Counted from the first letter of the stretch, positions 28,434-37,458 are shown. The stretch: DNA of 64,000 bases from Curtobacterium flaccumfaciens (GCF_004361695.1 NZ_SNVW01000001.1:62001-126000), one strand, 5' to 3'. Numbers and translations are program-made. The notes: generated by a model from the letters alone, not told the origin.

Positions 28434-29096
28434 TCACCCGAGGTACGCGAGCACGGCGAGGACGCGGCGGTGGTCTTCGCCGGTGTCCTCGAGCGCGAGC
28501 TTGCCGAAGATGCTCGACACGTGCTTCTCGACCGCGCCGGTGCCGATGACGAGCGCGCGGGCGATGGCCGCGTTCGTGCGGCCCTCGGCCATCAGCCCGA
28601 GGACCTCGCGCTCCCGCGGGGTGAGCGCCTCGAGCGGGTTGCGGCGGCGGCTCATGAGCTGCGTGACGACCTCGGGGTCGAGCACGGTGCCACCGGCGGC
28701 GATGCGGCGGACGGCGTCGTCGATCTCCTCGAGGCGGGTGACGCGGTCCTTCAGCAGGTAGCCGATGCCGGTTGCGCCGGCGGCGAGGACGTCCTCGGCG
28801 TAGGTGGCCTCGACGTACTGGGACAGCAGGAGGACCCCGGTGCGGGGCGCCAGGCGGCGGGTCTCGACGGCGGCGCGGACGCCCTCGTCGGTGAAGGTCG
28901 GCGGCATCCGGACGTCCATCACGACGACGTCGGGGGCGTGCTCGGGCAGCGTGCGGAGGAACGAGACGGCGTCGGCGTACTGCCCGACGACGTCGATGCC
29001 GGCCTCGTCGAGGACCCGTGAGAGCCCCTCGCGCAGCAGGACGGCATCGTCGACGACGACGGCCCGGATGCGTGCTGCATCCGGGCCGTCGCTCAT
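28434..29096 (-). CDS. NarL/LuxR-type response regulator
   Basis: Two-component regulator of 220 aa. The receiver domain has the acidic pair VVDDAVL and the phospho-Asp in VVMDVRMPP; the GerE helix-turn-helix is in LTPREREVLGLMAEGRTNAAIA. Partner of the kinase encoded upstream. A perfect 11-bp-arm hairpin (GGCCCGGATGC / GCATCCGGGCC, 29061-29087) lies just inside the coding start and could slow translation. Confidence 0.94.
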   Translation of the reverse strand: MSDGPDAARIRAVVVDDAVLLREGLSRVLDEAGIDVVGQYADAVSFLRTLPEHAPDVVVMDVRMPPTFTDEGVRAAVETRRLAPRTGVLLLSQYVEATYAEDVLAAGATGIGYLLKDRVTRLEEIDDAVRRIAAGGTVLDPEVVTQLMSRRRNPLEALTPREREVLGLMAEGRTNAAIARALVIGTGAVEKHVSSIFGKLALEDTGEDHRRVLAVLAYLG

Positions 29097-29117
29097 GCCG
29101 ACCAGCCTAGTGGGAGC

Positions 29118-29194
29118 GGTGCCGCTCCCGCGGAGCGGTGCCGCTCCCGCGGGGTCACACCCGGGACCGGTGCCGCTCCCGCGGGGTCACACCC
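29118..29194. repeat. Short tandem repeats spanning the kinase stop codon
   Basis: GGTGCCGCTCCCGCGG occurs three times (29118, 29137, 29169). The last two are part of 26-bp copies ending GGTCACACCC. The last copy contains the stop codon of the histidine kinase gene (29187-29189). Confidence 0.85.
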
Positions 29195-30740
29195 GCGCCA
29201 CGGGCACCCCGTTGAGGGCACCGAGCGGGATCCGTGCGGTGGCCTCGGTGGGGCCGCCCTCGGGGCTCGAGACGGTGAGCTCGCCGTCGAGGGCACGCAT
29301 CCGCCCCATCAGCCCCTCGATGCCGTGCCCCTCCTGCGGGCGGGCACCGCCGCGGCCGTCGTCGGTGACACTCACGGTCAGGTACCAGAGGCCCGAGGCG
29401 TCGACCACGAGCCCGAGGTAGACACCGGCCGTCGAGGCGCCGGCGTGCTTCGTGGTGTTCGTCAGCAGCTCGCTGACGGTGAAGTACACGTTCCGCTGGA
29501 TCTCGGTGGCCAGCTCGAGCCCCTCGGGCAGGCGGACGTCGAGGCCGACGGGGATCGGGGTCCGGGCGACCAGGGCTTCGAGTGCGGCGACGAGCCCGCG
29601 GTCGAGCAGGATCGGCGGCGCGAACCCGCGGGACAGGGCGCGCAGTTCGTCGAGGGCGTCCTTCGCGTGCTCGGAGGCCTCGCCGATCAGCTGCTTCGCC
29701 TTCTCGGGGTCCTTGTCGAAGGCGCGCTCGGCGGCGGACAGGTCCATCCGGAGCCGGACGAGCCGCTGCTGCGGGCCGTCGTGCAGGTCGCGCTCGATCT
29801 GGCGGAGCGCCTGCCCCTCGGCGGTGACGGCACCGGCACGGGAGGCCTGGAGCCCGGCGACGCGCTGCTCGAGCTGCTCCGCACGGAAGCCACCGAGCAG
29901 GCCGAAGTCGATCCAGTAGTGCGCCAGGACGGACCCGCGGGCCCAGAGCGGGAAGAGGACGACCGAGGCGGCCATCGAGAGCAGCCCGAGCGCGCCGAAC
30001 CCGACGACGGACGTCATGTCCCACCCGAAGTACTGGGCGCTCATGCCGTTCACGAACGCGACCCCGGCGAGCGCGACGGGCCACAGGAACCCGGCGAGCA
30101 GGACTGCTCCGGCACCCACGGTGAAGAGCGCGGCGAGCGGGTACACGACGGCCGCGTGCAGCAGGTACAGCCAGTAGTGCGGGTTCGCGACCGCGGAGCC
30201 GGTGCGGGTCCACCAGTTCTGCTGCCAGCGCGGCGTCCAGTCGACCGGGCGGATCGGACGCGCGTCGGCCCACCCGATGCGGAGCTTCTCGAACTGGCCG
30301 AGCCATCGTGCGACGAACAGCGCGATGAAGAACATCAGCAGCACGAACGGGTTGAAGAGGTCGCGGAAGCCGCCGCCGAAGATCGCCGCGGGGAAGGCGG
30401 CGTACAGCGTGCAGAGCAGGACCGCCGTGAGTGCCATGTACCCGAAGTCGCGGGGCAGCCGGCGCCAGGCGTCACGGTAGAACGCGCCGGCGGTCATCCC
30501 GGACCCCGAGCCGGAACCCGTGCCGGGGGCGGTGCCGACACCCGCACGGAGACCAGCGCCGGCGCCCGCGCCGGTGCCCGAGACGGGCCCGGTCGGCGGC
30601 GGCGTCGACGACCACGAGGACGGGGTCGGCTCCGTCGGTGCGGCGTTCGGCTGCGTGGGCATCGGTTCGGTGGCTCCTGGTGGCACGGAGTCGTTCAGCG
30701 GGACGGTCTCGGCCTGGTCGAGGCGGGCGGTGTCGGTCAT
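29187..30740 (-). CDS. Sensor histidine kinase of the NarL type
   Basis: Membrane sensor of 517 aa. A Pro/Thr/Gly-rich N-terminus (about 85 residues) leads to four to six helices, then a HisKA_3 domain with the phosphorylated His in ERDLHDGPQQRL and an ATPase domain with SELLTNTTKHAGAST and VTDDGRGGA. The ATG at 30740 has no ribosome-binding site. The response regulator lies 90 bp downstream on the same strand. The signal is unknown; related systems respond to envelope stress. Confidence 0.92.
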   Translation of the reverse strand: MTDTARLDQAETVPLNDSVPPGATEPMPTQPNAAPTEPTPSSWSSTPPPTGPVSGTGAGAGAGLRAGVGTAPGTGSGSGSGMTAGAFYRDAWRRLPRDFGYMALTAVLLCTLYAAFPAAIFGGGFRDLFNPFVLLMFFIALFVARWLGQFEKLRIGWADARPIRPVDWTPRWQQNWWTRTGSAVANPHYWLYLLHAAVVYPLAALFTVGAGAVLLAGFLWPVALAGVAFVNGMSAQYFGWDMTSVVGFGALGLLSMAASVVLFPLWARGSVLAHYWIDFGLLGGFRAEQLEQRVAGLQASRAGAVTAEGQALRQIERDLHDGPQQRLVRLRMDLSAAERAFDKDPEKAKQLIGEASEHAKDALDELRALSRGFAPPILLDRGLVAALEALVARTPIPVGLDVRLPEGLELATEIQRNVYFTVSELLTNTTKHAGASTAGVYLGLVVDASGLWYLTVSVTDDGRGGARPQEGHGIEGLMGRMRALDGELTVSSPEGGPTEATARIPLGALNGVPVARV

Positions 30741-30861
30741 GACACCAAGCCTCGCGATCACGGGCTCGTTCCCCCATCCTGCCCCCTCCCGGACCCGTGG
30801 TGGGGTTATCCCCCGCTCCGGCGTTACCGGCCGAGCGGCCCCGCCGCGGTCGTCGTGTCGG

Positions 30862-32265
30862 TCAGGCGAGTCCGGCTGCGACCTCGGGCGTCTCCTCCGG
30901 GATCGCCCAGCGCTCCGACGACATGCCCCCGCCGCCGCGGATGGACAGCACGGTGCCGTCGGCGTCGCGCTCGTACGTGATGTCCTCGCCGATCGAGCCG
31001 AAGCGACTGCCGTGGGTCATCCGCAGCGTGTCCGCGTCGACGACCTCGAGCCGGGTCGGGCTCTCGAGCGGCGTCGGCGACGACGGGTCGACCTCGAGCA
31101 ACCGGTCGCCGAGGCGGGCGATGTCGCTGACACCCCAGGGGTTCGCGAACCGCCCGGTGAACGTGCTCGTGTCGACGCCGTCCGGCACCGGGGTCCCGGG
31201 GGCATCGGTGTCCGCCGCGGCGTCGAGCAGGGTGATGATCGCGGTGGCGATGAGCGTGGCGGGTCCGGCTGCGGCGCTCGTCAGCACGGAGACGACCAGG
31301 CCGGACGCCGGGTCGAACACCGATTGGGTGATGTGCCCCGGGAACCCGCCGGAGTGGCCGCGGACGTCGCGTCCGCCGATCCGGTCGACGATGAACCCGG
31401 CACCGTACCCGCGGTCGGCCGGGTCCTCGGTGGCGCTCCAGGCCTTCCGCTGCGCCAGGCGCTTCGAGTGGTCGTCGAGCAGGGTCCCCTGCCCGATGAC
31501 GTGCTGCGAGAAGTACCGCACCAGGTCGGACGCGGTGCCGTGGAAGCCGGTCGCCGCGGCCATCGCCCGGGTGTCGACGTGGTCGATCCGGCGACGCCGG
31601 CGGTCGGTGTGGAAGCCGGTGTACCCGACCACGAAGTCGTCGGCGCGGTCCGGGTCCCAGTCGGGCCCGGTGTTCCGCAAGCCGAGCGGTTCCGTGATCG
31701 ACTCGCGGACGTACGCGTTGTACGACTTGCCGGACACCCGGGCGATCACGAGCCCGAGCAGCGAGTAGCCGAGGTTCGAGTAGTTGAACGACGACCCGGC
31801 GGGCACCTTCTGGCCGCGGTCGAGCACGAGCGCGAGGAGTTCCTGCTCGTCCGGGAAGGGCCGGAGCAGCGACCAGTAGTCCCCGTCGTGGCCGTCGCGG
31901 ATGACACCGGCGCCCATCTCCATGAGCTCCCGGATCGTGGCGTCCGCGAGCGGCGACCCGCCGTCGACGAGCGCCGGGACGTACGTGCCGACGGTGTCGT
32001 CGAGCCGGAGCGACCCGCGTTCGGCGAGCTGCAGGAGCGCCGTCGCGGTGAAGGTCTTCGAGTGCGACGCGATGCGGAACAGGTCCGTCGTGGTGAGGCG
32101 ACGGCCGGCTTCGACGTCGGCGTAGCCCCAGGCCTCGTCGAGGAGCACCTCGCCCCGGTACCCGATCGCGACCTGCACCCCGGGTACCCGGAGCTGCCAG
32201 ACCTTGTACGACACCCAGTCCCGGATGTACGGCAGGGCGGTCTCGTAGGCGGCGCGGTTCGACAT
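30862..32265 (-). CDS. Serine hydrolase of the beta-lactamase / penicillin-binding class C family
   Basis: Cytosolic 467-aa serine hydrolase without a signal peptide. SxxK is in SHSKTF, YxN in YSNLGYSLLG and the third motif HSGG in RGHSGGFPGH. An extra C-terminal domain of about 130 residues with a lipocalin-like repeat (FTGRFANPWGVSDI ... LRMTHGSRFGSIGE) follows. Probably an esterase or D-aminopeptidase rather than a drug-resistance enzyme. Divergent from the PaiB-like gene. Confidence 0.87.
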   Translation of the reverse strand: MSNRAAYETALPYIRDWVSYKVWQLRVPGVQVAIGYRGEVLLDEAWGYADVEAGRRLTTTDLFRIASHSKTFTATALLQLAERGSLRLDDTVGTYVPALVDGGSPLADATIRELMEMGAGVIRDGHDGDYWSLLRPFPDEQELLALVLDRGQKVPAGSSFNYSNLGYSLLGLVIARVSGKSYNAYVRESITEPLGLRNTGPDWDPDRADDFVVGYTGFHTDRRRRRIDHVDTRAMAAATGFHGTASDLVRYFSQHVIGQGTLLDDHSKRLAQRKAWSATEDPADRGYGAGFIVDRIGGRDVRGHSGGFPGHITQSVFDPASGLVVSVLTSAAAGPATLIATAIITLLDAAADTDAPGTPVPDGVDTSTFTGRFANPWGVSDIARLGDRLLEVDPSSPTPLESPTRLEVVDADTLRMTHGSRFGSIGEDITYERDADGTVLSIRGGGGMSSERWAIPEETPEVAAGLA

Positions 32266-32298
32266 GCCGACCAGACTTCCATGTGCCACGCTCGGAGC

Positions 32299-32940
32299 AT
32301 GCGACACACACCGCACTTCCTCATGACGGACGTCGACGAGGTGCGCCGCCTCGTCGACGAGAACCCGTGGGCCACGATCGTGTCGCACACCGACGCCGGC
32401 CTGGTCGCGTCGCACTACCCCTTCCTGCTCGAGCAGGCGGGTCCGGACGAGATCGTCCTCGTCTCCCACGTCGGCCGTCCCGACGAGCAGGCGCACGAAC
32501 TCGGGCGGCACGAGGTCCTCGTCGTGGTCCAGGGCCCGCACGGCTACGTCTCCCCCGCCTGGTACCCGCCCGAGCAGTTCGTGCCGACCTGGAACCACGT
32601 CACCGCGCACCTCTGGGGTACCCCGGAGATCCTGTCCGACGACGAGAACTTCCGCGTCCTCGGGGAACTCGTCGACCACTTCGAGCGGGTCATGCCGTCG
32701 CCGGTGTCGTTGCAGGTCGACGAGGAGACCGCCCGCCGGATGGCGAAGGGCACCGTCGGGATCCGCATCCGGATCACCCGTTTCGACGCGCGCGCGAAGC
32801 TCTCGCAGAACAAGGCGCCCGAGGTGGTGGACCGGATCGTCGCGGGCCTCCGCGGGAACGGCCCCTACGCGTCGCCGGCGCTCGCCGACGAGATGGAACG
32901 AGCGCACGCTGCGCGTGTGGACGGACTGGAGGCACGGTGA
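32299..32940 (+). CDS. PaiB-family FMN-binding protein
   Basis: 213-aa protein with a split-barrel FMN fold. PaiB signatures are HGYVSPAWYPP, WNHVTAHLWGTP and KLSQNKAP. PaiB relatives are called negative transcription regulators, but many act as flavin-binding proteins of unknown role. Its last residues, DGLEAR-stop, are written by a GGACTGGAGGCACGG copy of the dispersed repeat, which also supplies the ribosome-binding site for the next gene. Confidence 0.88.
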   Translation: MRHTPHFLMTDVDEVRRLVDENPWATIVSHTDAGLVASHYPFLLEQAGPDEIVLVSHVGRPDEQAHELGRHEVLVVVQGPHGYVSPAWYPPEQFVPTWNHVTAHLWGTPEILSDDENFRVLGELVDHFERVMPSPVSLQVDEETARRMAKGTVGIRIRITRFDARAKLSQNKAPEVVDRIVAGLRGNGPYASPALADEMERAHAARVDGLEAR

Positions 32941-34415
32941 GCGAGATCCTGCTGCGCACGGTCCGCCGGGTGGGGACGTCCGGTGCCCCTGCCGACGTCC
33001 GCATCGTCGACGGGCGGGTCACGGACGTCGCGCCCGCCGGCACGCTCGACGCGGCCGGTCCCGACACCGACGTCGTCGAGGCGGCCGGCGCCTGGCTCGC
33101 GCCCGGGCTCGTCGACCACCACGTGCACTTCGACCAGTGGGCCCTCGTCCGCCGACGCGTCGACGTCTCCGGGTGCGACTCGGCGGAGGCCACCGCGACC
33201 CTGCTGGCGGAGGTGGCCCGGACCGGTGTGGCGGACCGCGTGCTGGTCGGACACGGCTACCGCGACGGGTTGTGGCCGCGTCCCGCCCGACGCGAGCTGC
33301 TCGACCAGGCCGCACCGCGCCTCCCGGTCGTCGTCATCAGCGCCGACCTGCACGCCGTCTGGTGCAGCACCACCGCCCTGGCGCACTTCTCGGAGGTCGT
33401 CGGCCGCCCGCTCGTCGCGGGCGAGGACGGGATCCTGCGCGAGCAGGACGCGTTCGACGTGACCGGTGCGCTGTCGCGGGTGCCGGACGACGTGCTCGAC
33501 GGGTACGTCGCCGACGCCGTCGAGGCGGCGAGCGCCCGTGGGGTGACCCGCGTCGTCGACCTCGAGATGGTGTTCGGCCTCGACCGGTGGACCCGACGCG
33601 TGCACGCCGGAACCGACGGACTGCGTGTCGGGTCGGGCGTCTACCCGGCCGAGCTCGACGCGGTCATCGCCCGCGGGCTGCGGACCGGCGACGTCGTCGA
33701 CGGCACCCGCGGACTCGTCCGGATGGGGCCGTTCAAGGTGATCACCGACGGGTCCCTCGGCACCCGGACCGCGGCGAACGCCGACGGTTCCGGCGTGCTG
33801 GTGTGGCCCTTCGAAGAGCTCGTGGCGCTCACCCGGCAGGCCGTGGCCGCGGGGCTGACCCCGGCGATCCACGCCATCGGCGACCGGGCCAACACCTTCG
33901 CGCTCGACGTGTTCGAAGCCGTCGGTGCGCGCGGCACGATCGAGCACGCGCAGCTGCTCGACACCGCCGACCTCGAACGGTTCGCGCGGCTCGGGGTCGC
34001 GGCCTCGGTGCAACCCGAGCACGCCATGGACGACCGGGACATCGCCGACCGGTACTGGGCGGGAACCACCGACCGGGCGTTCGCGTTCGCGTCGCTCGAC
34101 CGCGCCGGAGCACGGTTGCTGCTCGGCTCCGACGCCCCCGTCGCGCCGCTCGACCCGTGGGTGTCGATGGCGGCCGCCGTCGGGCGCGACCGGGACGGCC
34201 GTCCTGCATGGCACCCGGCCGAACGGCTGTCCGTGCTCACCGCGTGGCGGGGATCGACGGACGGTGGCCGGACCTCGGTGGCGGTCGGTGACGTGGCGGA
34301 CCTCGTGCTGGTCGAGTCCGATCCGCTGGCGGCCGGTGCGCCGTCGTCGGCGCTCCGGGGGATGCGGGTGCTCGCCACCGCGATCGAGGGGCGGTTCACC
34401 CACCGCGAGGTGTGA
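32937..34415 (+). CDS. Amidohydrolase 3 family protein (YtcJ-like)
   Basis: Metal-dependent hydrolase of 492 aa. N-terminal metal ligands are HHVHFDQ; further ligands lie in IHAIGDRAN and IEHAQLLD, and the last acid in LLGSDAPVAPLDPW. The GTG at 32937 overlaps the PaiB stop by 4 nt. Substrates of this family range from formamides to aryl esters. Cotranscription with a flavin-binding PaiB protein suggests a small catabolic unit, but the substrate is unknown. Confidence 0.88.
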   Translation: MSEILLRTVRRVGTSGAPADVRIVDGRVTDVAPAGTLDAAGPDTDVVEAAGAWLAPGLVDHHVHFDQWALVRRRVDVSGCDSAEATATLLAEVARTGVADRVLVGHGYRDGLWPRPARRELLDQAAPRLPVVVISADLHAVWCSTTALAHFSEVVGRPLVAGEDGILREQDAFDVTGALSRVPDDVLDGYVADAVEAASARGVTRVVDLEMVFGLDRWTRRVHAGTDGLRVGSGVYPAELDAVIARGLRTGDVVDGTRGLVRMGPFKVITDGSLGTRTAANADGSGVLVWPFEELVALTRQAVAAGLTPAIHAIGDRANTFALDVFEAVGARGTIEHAQLLDTADLERFARLGVAASVQPEHAMDDRDIADRYWAGTTDRAFAFASLDRAGARLLLGSDAPVAPLDPWVSMAAAVGRDRDGRPAWHPAERLSVLTAWRGSTDGGRTSVAVGDVADLVLVESDPLAAGAPSSALRGMRVLATAIEGRFTHREV

Positions 34416-34513
34416 GGCGTGCGGGCTGGTGCGCGCGGGCGCGGGTGTTGGCGCGTGCGGGCGCGCGCCTTGGGCTGTTCCGTGTAAGGCCGCGCAGCGC
34501 GTTCGGGACTCCG

Positions 34514-35443
34514 CTACTTCTGGTCCTTCGGGCACCAGTAGAGCTTCCGGCCGGCCATGTCGGCCATCCGGATCTCGGTGCCGCACACCCGGCAGGGCTC
34601 GCCCTGGCGGTGGTACACCCAGTGCCGGTCCTTCCGGGAGCGCTTCGCCTTCTTCAGCTCGGCCTCGGACAGGCCGTCCATCGTCAGCATCAGGCCGTCG
34701 CGGACGCCGTCGTGCAGGAGCTTCGACCAGTCCGCCCACAGCGCCTTCGCCTGCTTGACGGTGATCTTCTTGCCCGGCTTGTACGGGTCGATGCGCTGCC
34801 GGAACAGCAGCTCGGCGCGGTAGATGTTGCCGATGCCGGCCACCACGGACTGGTCCATCAGCAGCTGGCCGATCGCCACGTTGCGCTTCCGGACGTTGTC
34901 CACGAAGGCTTTCTCGGCCTCGGGTCCGTCGTCGTTCATCGGGTCGGGGCCGAGCTTGTCGAGCGCCTGCTGCACCTCGGCCGGGGTCTCCACGACGCAG
35001 GCGGTCGGACCTCGGAGGTCCGCCACGGTGTCCTCGGTGAGGATCCGGACGCGCACCTGGCCGACGGGGTCCGGCGGGAAGGACTCGATCGGGTCCTCGA
35101 CCTTCTCCTGCTCAGCCATCCGGTAGCGCGCCAGGCGAGGCGCCCCGATCGACGTGAGCGATTCCTCGCCGTCGTCGTCGGACGACAGCGCGGTCGCGGT
35201 CGAGAGGTCGCCCGCGAAGTCCCACGCCCCGTACAACCCGAGGTGGACGCGGAGGAACAGGTCGCCCTCGAACTCGAGGAACATCTGCTTCGCCACCGCA
35301 CGAGCGGCGATCATCGTCTTGCCGTCGAGCTGTGCGGCGCCGGCGGCGAAGCGCCCCTGCGGACTCGACACCTCGCAGCGTTTGCCGACGAAGTGCCGGG
35401 AGAACTGGTTGGCGATGCGGTGGACGGAGTGACCCTCGGGCAT
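34514..35443 (-). CDS. Fpg/Nei-family DNA glycosylase (endonuclease VIII type)
   Basis: Base-excision repair glycosylase and AP lyase of 309 aa. The catalytic Pro-Glu follows the initiator Met (MPEGHSVHR). The H2TH region is QSVVAGIGNIYRAELLF. The C-terminal zinc finger has CRVCG and then YWCPKDQK: the fourth Cys expected in CPxC is missing and Asp stands there. The N-terminal domain carries an acidic insert (STATALSSDDDGEESL). The ATG at 35443 is followed by the standard start. It precedes rpiB's strand neighbours closely (28 bp). Confidence 0.92.
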   Translation of the reverse strand: MPEGHSVHRIANQFSRHFVGKRCEVSSPQGRFAAGAAQLDGKTMIAARAVAKQMFLEFEGDLFLRVHLGLYGAWDFAGDLSTATALSSDDDGEESLTSIGAPRLARYRMAEQEKVEDPIESFPPDPVGQVRVRILTEDTVADLRGPTACVVETPAEVQQALDKLGPDPMNDDGPEAEKAFVDNVRKRNVAIGQLLMDQSVVAGIGNIYRAELLFRQRIDPYKPGKKITVKQAKALWADWSKLLHDGVRDGLMLTMDGLSEAELKKAKRSRKDRHWVYHRQGEPCRVCGTEIRMADMAGRKLYWCPKDQK

Positions 35444-35471
35444 TGCTCTTGTCTACTCGCAGCCGCTGACG

Positions 35472-35960
35472 TTACTGGTCGATCTGCTTGCCGGCGATGT
35501 GCCCGGTCTGCTCGTACTCGGCCAGCTGCGCGATGCGGCGGGCGTGACGCTCCTCGCCCGAGAACGGCTCGGCGATGAAGAGGTCGACGAAGCGGATCGC
35601 CTCTTCTTCGGTGTGCTGGCGCGCGCCGATCGAGATGACGTTCGCGTCGTTGTGCTGGCGGGCCAGGAGCGCCGTGGACTCGTTCCAGACGAGCGCTGCC
35701 CGGATGCCCTCGACCTTGTTCGCCGCGATCTGCTCCCCGTTGCCGGAACCGCCGAACACGACGCCGAGCGCCTGGACGCCCGCGCGCTGGTCCTGCACCA
35801 CGGCGTGCGCCGCGTTGATGCAGAACGAGGGGTAGTCGTCGAGCGCGTCGTACTCGGTCGGACCGTGGTCCACCACCTCGTGTCCTGCTTCGGTGAGGTG
35901 TGCGTTGAGGGTCGTGTTGAACTCGAGGCCGGCGTGGTCCGTTCCGAGGTGGATGCGCAT
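35472..35960 (-). CDS. rpiB: Ribose-5-phosphate isomerase B
   Basis: Pentose phosphate pathway isomerase (162 aa, normal size). It begins MRIHLGTDHAGLEF. The active-site segment GGSGNGEQIAANK has Glu in place of the Cys used in enterobacterial RpiB, which matches the mycobacterial type. The ATG at 35960 has AGGAT upstream. It lies 28 bp upstream of the glycosylase gene on the same strand and 22 bp after the XRE-cupin gene, so the three may be one transcript. Confidence 0.95.
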   Translation of the reverse strand: MRIHLGTDHAGLEFNTTLNAHLTEAGHEVVDHGPTEYDALDDYPSFCINAAHAVVQDQRAGVQALGVVFGGSGNGEQIAANKVEGIRAALVWNESTALLARQHNDANVISIGARQHTEEEAIRFVDLFIAEPFSGEERHARRIAQLAEYEQTGHIAGKQIDQ

Positions 35961-35982
35961 GGAACCGATCCTATTCCTGCGC

Positions 35983-36576
35983 CTACTGCCCTCGGACCAC
36001 GACCACGACGTACCGCACGGGGTCCTCGCCGGGGTTCCGGTAGACCACGTCGGCGGGCTCGCCGAGCTCGATCCGGTCCCCCGCGCCGAGCCGCGTGGAC
36101 TCGCCGCCGACGACGACCTCCAGGGTCCCGTCGACCACCCAGATGCAGTGCCGCAGGAACGCGTACGCCGACGCGGGGTAGGCGACCTCGCGGCCGGCCG
36201 GGAGGCGCACCTCGGTGACGTCCGCGGGGAAGGACGCGCTCGAGACCGGACGACGCCGGTACCCGGTCTCGGGATCGGTCCACGAGTCCGCGGTCGCGCC
36301 GCGCTGGACGCCGCGCGCCTCGTCGGGATCGTCTCCCCGCGGCACCTCGTGGTCGAGGGCCTCGTCGAGCAGCTGGGAGACGGTGAGCCCGAACGCACCG
36401 GACAGCCGGCCGAGGATCGTCGCGGTCGGGCTGGACACCCCGCGCTCGACCCGGTTGATCATGGCGCGGGAGACACCCGACTCCTCAGCGAGCTCGGTGA
36501 GGCTCCACTTGCGCTCGGTCCGGAGGCGCTGCAGCCGTTCGCCGAGACGTCGCTCGTCGTCTACGATGTGAGACAT
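35983..36576 (-). CDS. XRE-family regulator with C-terminal cupin domain
   Basis: 197-aa DNA-binding protein. The helix-turn-helix is WSLTELAEESGVSRAMINRV, followed by a cupin domain (ESTRLGAGDRIELGEPADVVY) that probably binds a small ligand. This layout is common next to GNAT acetyltransferases and transporters. The ATG at 36576 overlaps by two bases the ATG of the divergent acetyltransferase gene, so it probably controls that gene and itself. Confidence 0.9.
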   Translation of the reverse strand: MSHIVDDERRLGERLQRLRTERKWSLTELAEESGVSRAMINRVERGVSSPTATILGRLSGAFGLTVSQLLDEALDHEVPRGDDPDEARGVQRGATADSWTDPETGYRRRPVSSASFPADVTEVRLPAGREVAYPASAYAFLRHCIWVVDGTLEVVVGGESTRLGAGDRIELGEPADVVYRNPGEDPVRYVVVVVRGQ

Positions 36577-36588
36577 GACGACAGCATA
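36562..36588. promoter_or_regulatory. Interlocked divergent leaderless promoters
   Basis: The plus-strand -10 TACGAT (36562-36567) is 7 nt before the GNAT ATG (36575). The minus-strand -10 TATGCT (36588-36583) is 6 nt before the XRE ATG (36576). Each promoter lies inside the other gene's first codons. Neither gene has a ribosome-binding site. Confidence 0.55.
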
Positions 36589-37093
36589 TGCGACGAACGG
36601 GGTCGTGATCCGCGACTGCACCCCGGCCGACCTCGACGTCGTGCACGCCCTGCACGTCGACGCCGTCCTGCACTCCACGGCCATCTGGCAAGAGGAGCCG
36701 CACCCCCGCTCGTACTTCGACGGCTGGCTCGCCGAGCGGCAGGCCGACGGGTACCCGGTGGTCGTCGCCGAGGTCGACGGACAGGTCGCCGGCTACGCCA
36801 CGTACTCGCAGTGGCGGCCGCACCAGGGGTACCGGCTGACCGTCGAGCACAGCGTCTACGTCGTCGAGGCGTTCCGCGGCCGGGGCATCGCGACGACGCT
36901 GATGGCCGAACTCGTCGCTCGCGCCACCGCCGAGGGCCGACACGTGATGATGGCCGGCATCTGCAGCACCAACACCGGGTCGATCGCCCTGCACGAGCGC
37001 CTCGGGTTCACCACCGTGGCGGTCGTGCCCGAGGTCGGCAGGAAGTTCGACCGGTGGCTCGACCTGACGATGATGCGGCTGCCGCTGGCCTGA
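36575..37093 (+). CDS. GNAT N-acetyltransferase, phosphinothricin/methionine-sulfoximine type
   Basis: 172-aa acetyltransferase. The acetyl-CoA loop is VVEAFRGRGIATTLM, and SNTGSIALHERLGFTT and GRKFDRWLDLTMM are typical of the PAT/MnaT group that acetylates glutamate analogues. It may protect against phosphinothricin-like toxins or recycle modified amino acids. Divergent from the XRE-cupin regulator with overlapping start codons. Confidence 0.88.
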   Translation: MTTAYATNGVVIRDCTPADLDVVHALHVDAVLHSTAIWQEEPHPRSYFDGWLAERQADGYPVVVAEVDGQVAGYATYSQWRPHQGYRLTVEHSVYVVEAFRGRGIATTLMAELVARATAEGRHVMMAGICSTNTGSIALHERLGFTTVAVVPEVGRKFDRWLDLTMMRLPLA

Positions 37094-37160
37094 CCCGGCG
37101 CGGGCGCGGCGGCCCGCTGCGGCCGTCCCGCCGGCCGAGCCGCCCGCCCGCGTGCGCTTC

Positions 37161-37220
37161 GCACAACCGAAGTCTCGGCGAACCGCGCACTTCCGTGGTT
37201 CGCGCGCACTTCGGTTGTGC
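37161..37220. repeat. 60-bp palindrome, class A, degenerate copy 3
   Basis: Outer 13 bp of each arm (GCACAACCGAAGT) pair perfectly and the inner part is mismatched in places. Same total length as copies 1 and 2, and again between convergent genes. Confidence 0.8.
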
Positions 37221-37286
37221 GGTGGGTCGCTGCTGGCCGTCCGCGCTCAGTTGTGCGGTGGGTCGCCGCTGGCCGTCCACGCTCAG
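37215..37286. repeat. 36-bp tandem duplication
   Basis: Two copies beginning TTGTGCGGTGGGTCGC with two mismatches. The first copy starts inside the right arm of the class A palindrome, so the duplication was seeded there. No gene is visible between 37094 and 37458 apart from these repeats. Confidence 0.8.
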
Positions 37287-37415
37287 GCGTCGCCGGGCGT
37301 CGGCATCTCGAGCGGCGGCGACGGCCGGGACGGCGGCGCCGTGTCGCCGTGCGCGATCGGACGGTTTAGATCCCCATCCCCCTGGTGCTTCACCGGCCGG
37401 AAGCGACCACACCAG

Positions 37416-37457
37416 GGCCTGGAGGCACGGTGCCAGCCCGCACCGCGCCTCCAGGCC
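37416..37457. terminator. GGAGGCGCGG hairpin at the end of the DsbA-like gene
   Basis: Arms GGCCTGGAGGCACGGTGC and a near-complement, directly before the stop of the gene at 37459-38103. Probable terminator. Confidence 0.7.
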
Positions 37458-37458
37458 G

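Noticed and set aside
30862..32265. Beta-lactamase resistance gene
   Set aside because: SxxK, YxN and HSG motifs fit the broad serine hydrolase family, but there is no signal peptide and an extra C-terminal domain; resistance is not supported.
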